A stretch of 64,000 nucleotides of DNA from Thraustochytrium sp. TN22 (Eukaryota > Sar > Bigyra > Thraustochytrida > Thraustochytriidae): positions 1 through 64,000 of the forward strand of contig JABLUY010000155.1 of the NCBI GenBank assembly GCA_013306675.1. Reading direction: 5' to 3'. Shown here in pieces: positions 1 through 9,779 of the stretch. The translations under genes and the position numbers were made by a program. The notes beneath the pieces are model-generated. The model saw nothing but the letters and a program-made list of their open reading frames with translations. It did not search any database and was not told the DNA's origin. Within the stretch, counting starts at the first letter, position 1. Every line of letters starts with the position of its first letter.

Positions 1-888
1 ACGATGTCCACCTCCGTGCGCGGCGTCTCGATGTTGACCATGGCTCTTGGCTTTTCCAACTGCGCTTCTAGGCTGGTAGGCTGTTCTTGCCTTGGCTGCG
101 CCGGGCTGTGTCGGGCTGCGCCAGGCTTGTTGGTCTGTGCGCCGCGGCCCTCGTCCCCTCGGTCGACTCGGAGTCGTGGCCCGCCTGGCCGAGGACCGCT
201 GTACGCGCCCATGCACACCTGGACACCTGTACCCCTCTCTCGCACTGCCTGACTGGTCACAGCGGTCACAGCGGTCACCGGCTGCTGGCCGCCGCCCGTG
301 CGGCCGCTGCTCGAGCCGGGCCTGACCTGGCCTGGCGTAGCTGCCGTGCCAGACGAAAGGGATTCATTTCCTTGGCCAAGGCAGCGCTTCAATGACGCAA
401 CTGCTGCGCGGCGTCACAACTGCTGCGCGGCGTCACTGTATCTGGAGTGCTCGGGCGATGGGGCGACGCCGGAGCAAGGGCGGGAGCGAGAGCGTGCTAA
501 CTGAGCGCGAGAGCCCGTGAGAGCCCAAGCATGCAGAGCTCGCACTGGACCTTGATGATCGCTCGACGTGAGCGAGGGAAGCTCTCGATTCGAACGTCCT
601 TGACGATGACTCGCCGTTGACGATGGCTCGTCGCGTTCGGGAGTGCCTCACAATGATGAACGTGCCTGTACTTGATGACTGCTCAGGAACGCTCGACTCG
701 CGAGCGCCTGGCAAAATCAATCGTCCAAAGTGACACGGAGGGGGGCTGTCGATCAAAAGGCGCCTGATGATGAGCTGTCGTTGACACTCGCGCAGGCAAG
801 TCCAGGCCTACACCGCGCTGTCGCTGCGTGCATGGGGTCAAAATCATAGTCAACAAGAGGGGCTCTCCACTAGCTTATTCTAATTAGG
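1..888. other. intergenic left edge, no supported gene
   Basis: Short open frames occur on both strands but none has a recognisable domain, and their composition is what GC-rich DNA gives by chance. A 19-bp tandem duplication lies at 399-436. The stretch just before the mL43 stop (about 845-888) is AT-richer, which suits a 3' UTR of that minus-strand gene, but I see no clear polyadenylation signal. Confidence 0.6.
399..436. repeat. 19-bp perfect tandem duplication
   Basis: Two adjacent copies of aactgctgcgcggcgtcac occupy 399-417 and 418-436. This is a simple local duplication with no known function. Confidence 0.85.
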
Positions 889-1278
889 TCAGTCAAGATC
901 CTTGATGTTGAACTCGACGCCAGAGGTGACGCCCGGGCGCCACTCACCCTGAACGGAGGGGTTGTTGGAGAAGACGGGCTTCTTGATCTTGGTGACCTTG
1001 CGGCCCTTCTGATTCCTCATGCCGATGAGCACGTCAAGGACCTCGTCGACGGTCTTCTTGCGCAGGTCCACGGTCTTGGGGTCCTGGTTCATGTACTCGC
1101 CCAGCGCGACGGGGTGCTTGTTGGGCTGGCGGATGACGTCAATTTGAATCTGCGGGTTGGCCTCCGCGAAGGCCGCCAGCTTGTGGCGGATGAACTGGCG
1201 CGTCCCCACGCTGCTACCGCCGTGCTGGCAGTAGCGCAGCGTCAGCCGCTCCAGGTGCCAGACGCCGCGCGAGCACAT
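889..1278 (-). CDS. MRPL43: mitochondrial large-subunit ribosomal protein mL43
   Basis: This is a 129-residue protein of the L51/S25/CI-B8 thioredoxin-like family, a structural component of the mitochondrial ribosome large subunit. Diagnostic features are the N-terminal LRYCQHGGSSVGTRQFI block (residues about 14-30), the following FAEANPQIQIDV strand and the C-terminal NPSVQGEWRP block, which matches the NPSIQGQWHP of animal mL43. The length is close to the usual 120-160 residues. The ATG at 1278 leaves almost no presequence, which is common in this family because the N-terminus itself targets the mitochondrion. It is divergent from the gene starting at 2431. The assignment is firm; only the exact start is uncertain. 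Confidence 0.93.
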   Translation of the reverse strand: MCSRGVWHLERLTLRYCQHGGSSVGTRQFIRHKLAAFAEANPQIQIDVIRQPNKHPVALGEYMNQDPKTVDLRKKTVDEVLDVLIGMRNQKGRKVTKIKKPVFSNNPSVQGEWRPGVTSGVEFNIKDLD

Positions 1279-2430
1279 GGTGCCGTGCAGTCGCGAGCTG
1301 CGGCAGCCAGCTGATCCCGCGTCGCCGCGCCGCGCCGCGCCGCCGCGCCGCGCCGGTCGAAGGCGCAGCCGCCACAGCCAACGCCGCTTCCTCCTCCGCC
1401 GCCGCCGCTCACGCCGCTTGCGCCGCCGCCGTCGCCGCCCGCGCGCGCGCCCTCGGACTCTGACTCCCGCGCGGCGGGGGTGGCGGCGGCGAAAGCGGCG
1501 GCCGCGAGCGCGCCGCGGCCTATCTGGCTTGGGCCTCTTAGTTAGCCCGTTATTTAGCCCGCTTCTTGGTTCGGAACGGGGTCGAATGGGTCGAGAGGTG
1601 CCACCTCTCTCAGGCTGTCAAGCTGCCGGCGTCTGGTTGTTTCGGTCCGGAGGAGCGCCGGCTTGGTGGCCGGGAGAGCGGGGCAGCAGGAGAGTTGACC
1701 AGCTGCGTAGCGGCGGGATGCGATTGGCCGCTGCGCCCCACCGGGATAAGAGAATAGCGGTATCACCCCCACCCTGGGGATTGGTGAAACCGACCACGGA
1801 GAACGATGGAATCCATCGTGTTCTTGAGGAGTCCGATGGCCTTCCTGCGACAGCAGATCCGCAGGGGCGAGGTGCGAGCTGATGCTAGGGCCGCCAAAGC
1901 AAGGCGCCAGAGCTACAGGACAGCATCCCGCAGCGCTCTTGTTTGCTTGCTTGCTCGCTCGCTCGATCGTGTACAGGTCGGGTGATGAAAGGTTGCGCGA
2001 GCCTGCGCTCTGCAGTACAGTGCCGCAGTGCTTCGTGGCAGTCCAATTCTGAGCCGAGGCCAAGGCCGCCAACGGAAACGGCGCTCGCGCATCCCGGATT
2101 AACACCGCACTGGGGACCCATGTGTCCAGTCTACGGGCAAGTGCTCGTTGAATCGCCCCGCAGTCTGATGTGGGATCCAATCGACCAGCGATGCGCGCGG
2201 AGGCTGCGCCTGGCCGCTCTCCACTGCTTGAGCTGCACAGCGCTGCACAGCTTGGTGGTCGCTGTTCATGCAGACAGGCAAACCTCATTCCAGTGGCCCG
2301 GCCTGGCGCAGCACAACGCCGACGCGACGCGGCGTGGCGTGGCAGCGCGCGACGCGACGCAACGCAGCGCGAACGCGTGACCGAGCGACAGGTGCGCAAG
2401 CGCAGGAGCGCGTGGAAAGGAAGCAGTAGC
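1279..2430. other. intergenic region between divergent genes
   Basis: This 1.15-kb region is very GC-rich next to mL43 and holds a period-4 TTGC/TCGC run at 1943-1969. Arg-rich and Ser-rich open frames cross it on both strands but show no conserved features. It presumably holds the promoters of mL43 and of the gene at 2431. Confidence 0.55.
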
Positions 2431-3594
2431 ATGTCGTCGCACGGCAATCGGCTGGAGTGCTTTAAGGAGCACGAGGAGGAGGAGGAGGAGGAGGAGTCGG
2501 ACGAGGAGGTCGTCTCCAAGGAAAAGCCATCGAGGTCGTGCATCAAGAAGGATTCGCAGCCGCGCAACGAGAACAAAGTGGTCATCAACAACAAGCCGCG
2601 GACCGTGGAGCTGCGTGTCAAGGTTGACTGCGACTCCGACTCCGAGGAGGAGGAGAAGGACGATGGGCTGTCGCCGCCCATGGGCGCGAAACTAAAGCAT
2701 GGCGGTCTGCAAAGTAGGTCGCCGCCGCACGACGACCTGCAAAGCAGGTCGCCCCCGCATGACGATGACGACGACGGCGACGGCGACCTGCCTCCGCCGC
2801 TCGAGCCCATGCCGAACCTAGTCAAAATCAATCACAAGCCCACCTTCGGCAACGGCGCCGCCGCCTTCGCGCTGCATAACTTCTCGGATGGCGACAAGCT
2901 GGTCGAAGATGCCATCAAGGCCAAGAAGGAGAAGGACAGGTTGGAGAAGGAGAAGAACGAGAAGAACGAGCGCACACTAGAACAGGTGATCGCCGCCAAC
3001 ATGGCCGCGTGCGACCGGCTCGAAGGCACGTCCTCGGAGAGCAAGGAAGGCGCAAAACGTGAGATACCAGATGACCTGCTCTCGCCGTTCCGGTGCGCCG
3101 CGCTCGTGCTGGACGGCGACGATCCCGCCGACTGCATCGTCCACCTGCGCCCGCGCGACCAACAGATTACCATCCTGCTCTTCACCCGGGACGCGGTGAC
3201 GCAGTCGTGCTCCACGCATCGTCTGCAGCCTGGCTGCTTCACGCTTGACAGCGTGCCGGGCAAAAAGCGCAGCTTGTGCATCCGCCTCTTCGGCACGCCG
3301 GACAACGAGAAGCAGGAGGGCGCCATCACGCTCACAATCGATGAGGACTATTGCTTTGCGCGTATTCTCGCTGGGCTTTACCTCGTCGCGCGCAACGCCT
3401 CGCTGCGCGGCTTTCTTTACCTGCTCAACGCCTGCCTCCTCGGGTCAGTCACGGGCGCGTCGGCCGTGCTCCCGTCCAGTTGCAGCGACCTCTTCCGGCT
3501 GCATCTCAACGAGTTCAAGGTGTTCTTCCCGCACGCTGGCGCCCACACCTATCTTGTAAATGCCATGACCTCCACCAGTAGGCGGCGGGTGTGA
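2431..3594 (+). CDS. acidic protein of unknown function
   Basis: The predicted product has 387 residues if translation starts at the ATG at 2431 (MSSHGNRLE). The frame is open further upstream, but that part is Arg/Ala-rich and looks non-coding. The N-terminal third is strongly acidic with a Glu run near residues 14-21, a second acidic patch, and a duplicated LQSRSPPHDD decapeptide followed by an Asp-rich run. A charged helix (AIKAKKEKDRLEKEKNEKNER) follows. The C-terminal half is ordered in appearance, with alternating hydrophobic strands and a final hydrophobic helix around ARILAGLYLVA. The strand-rich block ending in a helix is reminiscent of a PH-like fold, but this is only an impression. 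I do not recognise the family. Confidence 0.7.
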   Translation: MSSHGNRLECFKEHEEEEEEEESDEEVVSKEKPSRSCIKKDSQPRNENKVVINNKPRTVELRVKVDCDSDSEEEEKDDGLSPPMGAKLKHGGLQSRSPPHDDLQSRSPPHDDDDDGDGDLPPPLEPMPNLVKINHKPTFGNGAAAFALHNFSDGDKLVEDAIKAKKEKDRLEKEKNEKNERTLEQVIAANMAACDRLEGTSSESKEGAKREIPDDLLSPFRCAALVLDGDDPADCIVHLRPRDQQITILLFTRDAVTQSCSTHRLQPGCFTLDSVPGKKRSLCIRLFGTPDNEKQEGAITLTIDEDYCFARILAGLYLVARNASLRGFLYLLNACLLGSVTGASAVLPSSCSDLFRLHLNEFKVFFPHAGAHTYLVNAMTSTSRRRV

Positions 3595-3805
3595 TGCGCA
3601 TCGGGTGGGTGTGATGCGAATCGACCGTGATGCGATGCGTAGCGGGCATAGGCTCGCTTTTCGTTCAGGATCGCAACGTGTAACGCCGCGCACGGACTCG
3701 AATGGACACAACAGTACTGAGCTTACTTATGTTTTCTCTTTCTCGTTGTCGCATCAAGCGCCCGGTCGACATCACGCCAGACCGGGACCGCCGTATGGCA
3801 ACGTC

Positions 3806-6800
3806 TCACTTGTGGATCTCGTCGTCGACCATCTCCGCGAAGAGGTCGGTGAAAGCCTGCTCGTTCGAGCCGAGCGTTGCGGCGCGCGCCTCGCCGCGCG
3901 ACCAGTTCGGTAGGAGCGCGTCCCAGAAGCCGCCCCCGCTGCCGGCTAGTCCTACGCGCTTGCGCTCCTCTTCGTTGAAATCCAGCACGCGCGCCACCAC
4001 GTCGAGGCAGTCTCGGCGGCAGTTGCGCTCGATGCACTTGGCCACGACGCTGGCCGCCAGCTTCTTATCCACTAGGTGCGCGCTCTTGCCACTTGGAGAC
4101 GTTGCGGCGGCGACCGCTGCCGCCGCCACCGTTGGCCCCTCGGTCTTCTCCTCCTGTCGCACGGCTCCCGTGTCGGGCTGCGGGGTTGCCGGCATCGGAG
4201 GCGCTTCCATCGGCTCCGCGGGCGCCTCGGCCTGCTGCCGCAGGGCCAGAGCCTTCTTCTCCTGCAGCAGGTGCAGGTAGCGATGGGCCACACGTGCAAA
4301 GTCGCGCCGCTGCGCCGCCGCGCCCTCGGCGTGCGCGGCGGCACGCACCTTGGCCACGACCAGCTCGCTGAGGTCGTCCGCGGCTGGCAGCTTGCGTTCC
4401 GCGTCTGACCGGCCCGGCGCCGTGCTCCCGAGCACCTCGGTCACCACGGCGAGCGCCTCGTCCACGCGCGCGCCGGCCACGAAGCCCAGCGAACGCCGGC
4501 CCGCCGCAGTCTGCTCGCAGAGCGTCTCCAGCGTGCTCAGCGGCAGCGACCGCCCTTGCGCGATGTGACGGCGCACCGTGTCCACGCATTCCGCGTCCGC
4601 GTCCGCGTCCGCCCCAAGGTCCGCCGCTGCGGTGGCCTCGTCGTCGCTGTTCTCCTTGCACTCACCAGCGTTGTTCGCCACGTCTTCCTCGGCGCACGCG
4701 CGCAGCGTGCTGAGCCGGTTGCGCAAGTTCGCGATGAGGCCCGCTTGCAAGGCTACCAGCGTCGGCGACTGCTTCCCGGCGGCGCTCTCACCGCCGAGCA
4801 GTCCACCGAGCAGGTCCAGCTGACTCTGTGCGGACTCCGCATCCCGCAGCTCCGCGGCCAGGAGCGTTAGCGTCTGCTGAAGGGCATCGGCCTGGCGCGC
4901 CTCGTCGCCGCGGTCCAGTGCCTGGATGCGCGCAGCCTGTGCAGTACAGGCGGCCTCGAGCTCCGCGACCCGCTTGCTCTTGGCTTCTAGCGTCTGGCGC
5001 AGTGAGTCGGCAGAGTCCCTCTCGCTGCGCAGGGCGGCCAGCTCGTTCGCGCGCGACTGCACCTCACGCTCTAGCTCCGTGACACGCTGGTTCGCGGCAT
5101 CGGCGGCGGCGGCCTGCGCCTTGCTCTGCGCCTGCAAGTCGGCCATCTGGCCTGCGTCCTCCGCGGCCTGTGCCTGTTGGGCCAGCGCGGCGAGCGCATC
5201 GTCCAGCTCCTTGCGCAGGCGGTTGTTCTCCGCTTCGCCGGCTCGAAGGGCTTCTTCAAGCCGGGCTTTCTCCTCGGCCGAAGCAGCGGCGGGCGCTGAC
5301 GCAGGCGCAGCCGGCGCGGCCCCTTGCGCCCGGAGACGGTTCACTTCGGCGCGAAGCTCGCTCGCAACGCGCTGTGCCCCATCGCGGTCGTCCTGCGCAC
5401 GCGCCAGGGCGATCTGGAGCTCCGCAGTTTTCTCGCGCACCGCCGCGGACACGCCCTCGCGCAGTTCCTGCTCGCGCTCGCGCAGCTTGGTCTCTTCAAA
5501 CTCCACCTTGGCCTCGCGCTCCGAGAGCGACAGCTGCAGCTCGCCGAGCTCGTGCTCGCGTTCGTCGAGGCGAAGCAGACTCTCCGTCTCCTCATGCGAG
5601 ATGGTCTGTAGGCCGAGCGCGGAGCGAAAGAAGCCCCCGGAAGGCGCAGGCGCTGCCCCGTTCCCGCTGCCCTTGTGCTCGCCGACTTGGTCTTCTCCCG
5701 CCGCCGCCGCCGCCCAGGCTGCCGCGCCGAGTTCGCCAGGTCCGCCGGCGGCCAGACTGCGTTTGCGAGACTTCCACAGCGAGCGCGCCAGGTCGTCCAT
5801 CTCGCTGAGCTCCGCAGCGCTGAGGCGGTCCAGGTCGGCTGCCCGGGTTGGCAACGAGGCGACCTCGCTGCCGAGAACAATGGCGGACTTGCGTCTTGGC
5901 GACGGGCTCTTGAGGAAGTCGACGGTCTCCAGACTGTTGTTATTGGCGTCGTCGCTGGCATCGGGCGCCGGCGGCCAGATCTTGGCGGCCGCTTGCGCCA
6001 CGCGGCGATCTAGGTCTTCCAGGGCGACCGGGTCGCAGCGCTCGAGGCCTTGCGACAGCGAGTGCAGGATGGTTTGTGTCAGCGCCGGCTCGCGCGGCGC
6101 AGGTCGCGCCAGCTCGCGCAGCCTGCGAAACTGTTTGGAGAAGTTTCTCCCAAAGACTTTGGACAGGGGCGAGTCCGCGCTCTTTTCCGCCTCTTCGCGT
6201 ACTAGCTGCTGGCGCGGCGGGCGAGGCTGACGGTGATCCATGGGGATGGCAGGAGGGATGTCGCTCGTGTCCTCCTCGTGCGATTCGTCAAGAGACACGC
6301 TCGCAAAGGTCTCCTCGCCGGACTGCGCTGGCGCCTCGTCCTCGCCATTGCTCGTGGAGATCTCCAAGGCTCCGTATTGAATGCTATCCGAGGCTCCCTG
6401 ATCCGGGGCTCCCTGGTGAGGGTTATCCTCGTGGTAGCCGTTCCCATTCCAGTGGTTCTCGGTGCCCAGGTCCACGGCCTCGAAGGAGCCTTGAAAATCT
6501 GGTTGTTGTTGGTCAAAGGCGTGGTGGTGCGTGTATTGTTGCTGCTGTTGGGCTTGCTCAAAGTAGTGCACGTCAAAAGACTCAGGGTATTGCTGCTCAT
6601 GTTGCGGCTGCAGATGCTGCGGCGCGTGATATTGCTGCTGCTGCAGCTCCTGCGGCGGCGGCGGCGGCGGCGGCGGCAGCGTGTGATATTGCTGCTGATG
6701 CTGTGACGCATACGCCAAATGATCGCCGTCATGCTGCGGCCAGGCGCCGTAATTCTGGTGGCCTTGCCAATGGTTCTGGTACTGGTGCTGCTTGTCGTAA

Positions 6801-7045
6801 TGCCCGTCATCGTGTGCAGGCGCGAAGCCGAGGCTGACGTCCTGGTCCTGGTGCTGCTGGGGCTGCTGCAACGGCGCATTCTCATCGCCGCGGCGGGGCT
6901 GGCTCCTGTCCGCCGGCGCGGACGGCGAAGGGCTGCCGGCGCTGTGCGCGCCGTCGGCGTCGCCAACCACGCGCAGCTCGCCGTCGACCTCCTCCACCTC
7001 GACCTGCTCCAGCCCGTTGAGCAGGTGCGAGAAGGCTGACAGCAT
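3806..7045 (-). CDS. golgin-like coiled-coil protein with C-terminal GRIP/GRAB-like module
   Basis: This is a 1079-residue single-frame protein. Residues 1-300 are low complexity (Gln, His, Pro; poly-Pro near residues 125-135). Residues about 485-780 form a long heptad-rich coiled coil. The C-terminus (about 990-1038) has a short helical module of the type KLAASVVAKCIERN...VLDFNEEERKRVG. It resembles the GRIP/GRAB ends of golgins, in which a conserved helix bundle binds Arl or Arf GTPases at the Golgi. The role would be vesicle tethering. The coiled-coil architecture is seen directly; the golgin assignment rests on the weak C-terminal resemblance. It is divergent from the CUE gene, with 280 bp between the two starts. 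Confidence 0.65.
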   Translation of the reverse strand: MLSAFSHLLNGLEQVEVEEVDGELRVVGDADGAHSAGSPSPSAPADRSQPRRGDENAPLQQPQQHQDQDVSLGFAPAHDDGHYDKQHQYQNHWQGHQNYGAWPQHDGDHLAYASQHQQQYHTLPPPPPPPPQELQQQQYHAPQHLQPQHEQQYPESFDVHYFEQAQQQQQYTHHHAFDQQQPDFQGSFEAVDLGTENHWNGNGYHEDNPHQGAPDQGASDSIQYGALEISTSNGEDEAPAQSGEETFASVSLDESHEEDTSDIPPAIPMDHRQPRPPRQQLVREEAEKSADSPLSKVFGRNFSKQFRRLRELARPAPREPALTQTILHSLSQGLERCDPVALEDLDRRVAQAAAKIWPPAPDASDDANNNSLETVDFLKSPSPRRKSAIVLGSEVASLPTRAADLDRLSAAELSEMDDLARSLWKSRKRSLAAGGPGELGAAAWAAAAAGEDQVGEHKGSGNGAAPAPSGGFFRSALGLQTISHEETESLLRLDEREHELGELQLSLSEREAKVEFEETKLREREQELREGVSAAVREKTAELQIALARAQDDRDGAQRVASELRAEVNRLRAQGAAPAAPASAPAAASAEEKARLEEALRAGEAENNRLRKELDDALAALAQQAQAAEDAGQMADLQAQSKAQAAAADAANQRVTELEREVQSRANELAALRSERDSADSLRQTLEAKSKRVAELEAACTAQAARIQALDRGDEARQADALQQTLTLLAAELRDAESAQSQLDLLGGLLGGESAAGKQSPTLVALQAGLIANLRNRLSTLRACAEEDVANNAGECKENSDDEATAAADLGADADADAECVDTVRRHIAQGRSLPLSTLETLCEQTAAGRRSLGFVAGARVDEALAVVTEVLGSTAPGRSDAERKLPAADDLSELVVAKVRAAAHAEGAAAQRRDFARVAHRYLHLLQEKKALALRQQAEAPAEPMEAPPMPATPQPDTGAVRQEEKTEGPTVAAAAVAAATSPSGKSAHLVDKKLAASVVAKCIERNCRRDCLDVVARVLDFNEEERKRVGLAGSGGGFWDALLPNWSRGEARAATLGSNEQAFTDLFAEMVDDEIHK

Positions 7046-7325
7046 GGCGGGCGCCGCTCGCTCCGCCGCGCCGCGCCGCGCCGGTGCTCAGGGCCGCCGC
7101 GCGGGCGCTCGCTCCGCCGCCGGTGCGCCGCCGCACCGCGCGCCGCCGCCTGTGCCCGCGCGCCGCGGCCGCCGCGGTTCGGGAACTGGCAGGGCGGCGA
7201 AGACGGCGATGACGAGCTTCAAGTTGGCGGCGAGCACCAGGTTCATGCTGCGCGCTGCGCAGAACCCGTATCCCGAAGCTCGAAAGCGCTCGGAAGCTCG
7301 GGTCGCGGCGGCGGGCGCGGGCACC

Positions 7326-8123
7326 ATGGCGGACAGCGTGGACGCGCTGTGCGCCATGTTCGCGCAGATGGACCGCGCCGTGGTGGAGATCGTGCTGGAG
7401 GCGAGCGGCGGCGACCCGGACCGCGCGCTCGACCAGCTGCTCAAGATGGCGGCCGAGCAGGACGAGGCCGCCGAGGCCGGCGGCGGGCAAGAGAAGCAGC
7501 AGCAGCAGCAGGATCAAGGCCAGGCGGCCGCCGGCGCCGGCGCTGTGGTAGAGTATACGGAGGACGACCTGGCGAGCTTTCTGGCCGGAGGCGGCACGGC
7601 GGCGCCCAGCGCCGTGGCGGAAGAGCCCAAGCCTGTCACGGTGGCGGCCGTGCAGCAGGAGCAGCAGCGGGAGGAGGAGGAGCTGGCCGGGCGCAAGTGG
7701 CGCAAGCCGCTGCCGGACGACTTTCTGCGTCTGCCGCCCGGCATCTCGATGGCGCGCACGCGCGAGGAGCAGGTGCGCCAAGACGAGATCTTTGCACAGA
7801 TGCTCGCGGACGAGGCCTTCCGCGCCGAGCTGGCGCAGCACGCGGAGTTTAGCAGCACTGCTGGCGCCGGCGCCGGCGGAGCCGCGGCCGCAGGGTCGCC
7901 ACGGTCATCAACAACGGGTGCCGACATGCAAGCCGCCTGGGGCGAGCTGAGCGACGCGGCCAAGACCAAGTTCCGCGCGCTCGCCACGCGCTTCCGCCGC
8001 AGCGGCGCCGGCGCCACATCCTCGAGCAGCAGTAGTGCTGCCTCGCACTCCTACGAGGCCATCCAGCTCGACGACGACGACGACCACCGCGACGCCGACA
8101 CCGTTCCGAGTCGTCGGGTCTAG
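7326..8123 (+). CDS. CUE-domain ubiquitin-binding protein
   Basis: The predicted protein has 265 residues. I chose the ATG at 7326 because the CUE domain begins immediately after it; the upstream in-frame stretch is Arg-rich and overlaps the promoter of the divergent golgin gene. Residues 2-45 (VDALCAMFAQMD...VVEIVLEASGGDPDRALDQLL) are a CUE domain, which binds ubiquitin. A second block near residue 150-170 (QDEIFAQMLADEAFRAELAQ) resembles the segment that follows CUE in CUEDC1-like proteins. Another near the C-terminus (AAKTKFRALATRFRR) is also typical of that group. The linkers are Gln/Ala/Glu-rich and the tail ends in poly-Ser and Asp. A role in ubiquitin-dependent sorting or autophagy is inferred from the domain only. 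Confidence 0.82.
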   Translation: MADSVDALCAMFAQMDRAVVEIVLEASGGDPDRALDQLLKMAAEQDEAAEAGGGQEKQQQQQDQGQAAAGAGAVVEYTEDDLASFLAGGGTAAPSAVAEEPKPVTVAAVQQEQQREEEELAGRKWRKPLPDDFLRLPPGISMARTREEQVRQDEIFAQMLADEAFRAELAQHAEFSSTAGAGAGGAAAAGSPRSSTTGADMQAAWGELSDAAKTKFRALATRFRRSGAGATSSSSSSAASHSYEAIQLDDDDDHRDADTVPSRRV

Positions 8124-9779
8124 TCCTGACAGTCTACCGAGCGAGCGAGCGAGCGAGTGGGAGGGCCCGGCAGGTAGGCGGGCGCACGCCGTGTTGTGCG
8201 TGCGAGCGAGCGAGCGACCAGCGTGCGACCGAACGAGCGAGCGCCGTCGCGGCCGGCGCGGCGACTGCCCCAAATGTACATTACGATGATGATGATGATC
8301 TGTGAAAGTGCTGGCTCGCGGTGGGCTCCATCTTGCTGTGAACACGATTCCAAGGAGCCGTGAGCCGCCGTGAGCTCGACTCCCTCCACTCGAGCGCGGG
8401 CGAGCGGGGGACGATACGCGCCGCGCGTAAAAGACGAGCGCGACCCGTGGCTGTACGGCGGGCGTGCGCTTCCTCGAACGAGGCGGCTCCAATGCGTCGG
8501 CCGCTGGCTGCCCGCTCGCGCCGCTCGCGGAGGTAACTTAGCCTCACTGACATCACATCGACTCCGACAAGAAGGTCGCCTTTGGATTTGTGCTGCTGTA
8601 GTTTACGTTGCTTGCATGCATTGCATTGCACTGCATTCGTGCCGCGCCGCAGGTGCAACCCGGCGCGCGCCGCGAAGGAGGGACCGCTGTCCCCTCTGCG
8701 CCCTTCCCCCCCCGAGGCGCTCCAGAGTGCGCGGTGGGGCCGGTCAGCGCCCACCACCCGCAGCCCGCGGGCGTCCCCCGCCGCGACGCGCAGTGGCGCG
8801 TAGGGGGCAAGGACGCTTGACAGCCCCCACAGCCCCGGCGAGCGCGCGTGTGCACGGGGAGGGAGGCGCCAGCGTGGCGCGGGCGGGCGCCCCGCTGCGG
8901 GCTGCGGAGCGCGGTCGGCGGCGGGCCCGCAGCCGCCCCGCAGACGCCAGTGGGGCGGCGGCGCGCACTCGGGCGGAGGAGAGAGAGAAGAAGAGAGGAT
9001 AGATCGCCGAGTTGAAGTTTTCAAGTATCGCCATCCATCTACAAGTTCTAGCTGAGTCGCGGCCAGGCTGTACGCTCGCTGCCTTCCTTCTGGCCGCAGC
9101 TAGCTGAGTTTACTTACTGCCCGGCCCGGCCAGGCTGTACACTGCCTCCCGCCTCCTTCATACTTACGTACTGCGCGGCGCAGCGGGTTGTAGCAGTCGC
9201 CAAAGAAGAGTAGATACAGGCGAAGAGCCAAGTTGAACAGGAGCGCGTGCAGTCAACCCGCGCCGAGGCGAGGCAGCAAGCAGAGACAGACAGACAGACA
9301 ACTCCGATCGAGCGAGGGAGCGCGCGCGGCGCGGCCCGGCGAGGCGGGAGGAGGCGCGAGGCCGCGGGCGCAGCTGCTGGCCGGCGCGGCGCGGCGGCGG
9401 CGCGGTTTGCTCGCCTTGCACGCGCGCGCGCACGCGCGTGGCTTGAATTGCATCGCCGCGCGACGAGGAATTGAATCCATCCATCGATCCATCGACCGGG
9501 TGCAGGTGGAGCACTCCAGAACCGCTTCGCTCCGCGCGCGCGCGACAGGGCGAGCGGGAGGAGGCGAGAGCGGCGGCGCGGCGGCGCGGCGAGCGCTGCG
9601 AGCGCAGGTGCGGAAGAGCGTTTTCGTGCGCGCCGCGCGGTTCAGAGGCGCGGTGCGGTGCAGGGCGGCACTCGCGGCACTCGCGGCCCCGGCGTGTGCG
9701 CGCGTGCCAGGCTAGACTCGGACTCGGACTCGGACGCCAGCGCGGTCGGTGACAGTACCCCGAGCCGGCGGCGGAGACG
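8124..9779. other. intergenic region upstream of myosin
   Basis: This 1.65-kb region carries several period-4 microsatellites (GAGC at 8139-8157, GACA near 9284-9300, ATCC/ATCG at 9476-9498), CTAG-type clusters near 9046-9109, and an imperfect direct duplication at 9061-9165. Reading frames here are Arg/Ala-rich and unsupported. The 3' half must contain the myosin promoter and 5' UTR. Confidence 0.55.
9061..9165. repeat. imperfect tandem duplication, unit about 67 bp
   Basis: The string ggccaggctgtac starts at about 9061 and recurs at about 9128. In both copies it is followed by related tgcc..ccttc sequence and then by a ttactt-cgtactgc-type end. The copies differ by substitutions and small indels, so the duplication is not recent. 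Confidence 0.7.

Noticed and set aside
1554-2831. Minus-strand frame of about 425 codons overlapping the acidic gene
   Set aside because: It is Ser/Arg-rich, shares sequence with the GAG repeats of the sense gene read backwards, and has no family features.
4926-6230. Plus-strand frame of 434 codons opposite the golgin gene
   Set aside because: Ser/Ala/Arg-rich shadow of the coiled-coil coding strand without domains.
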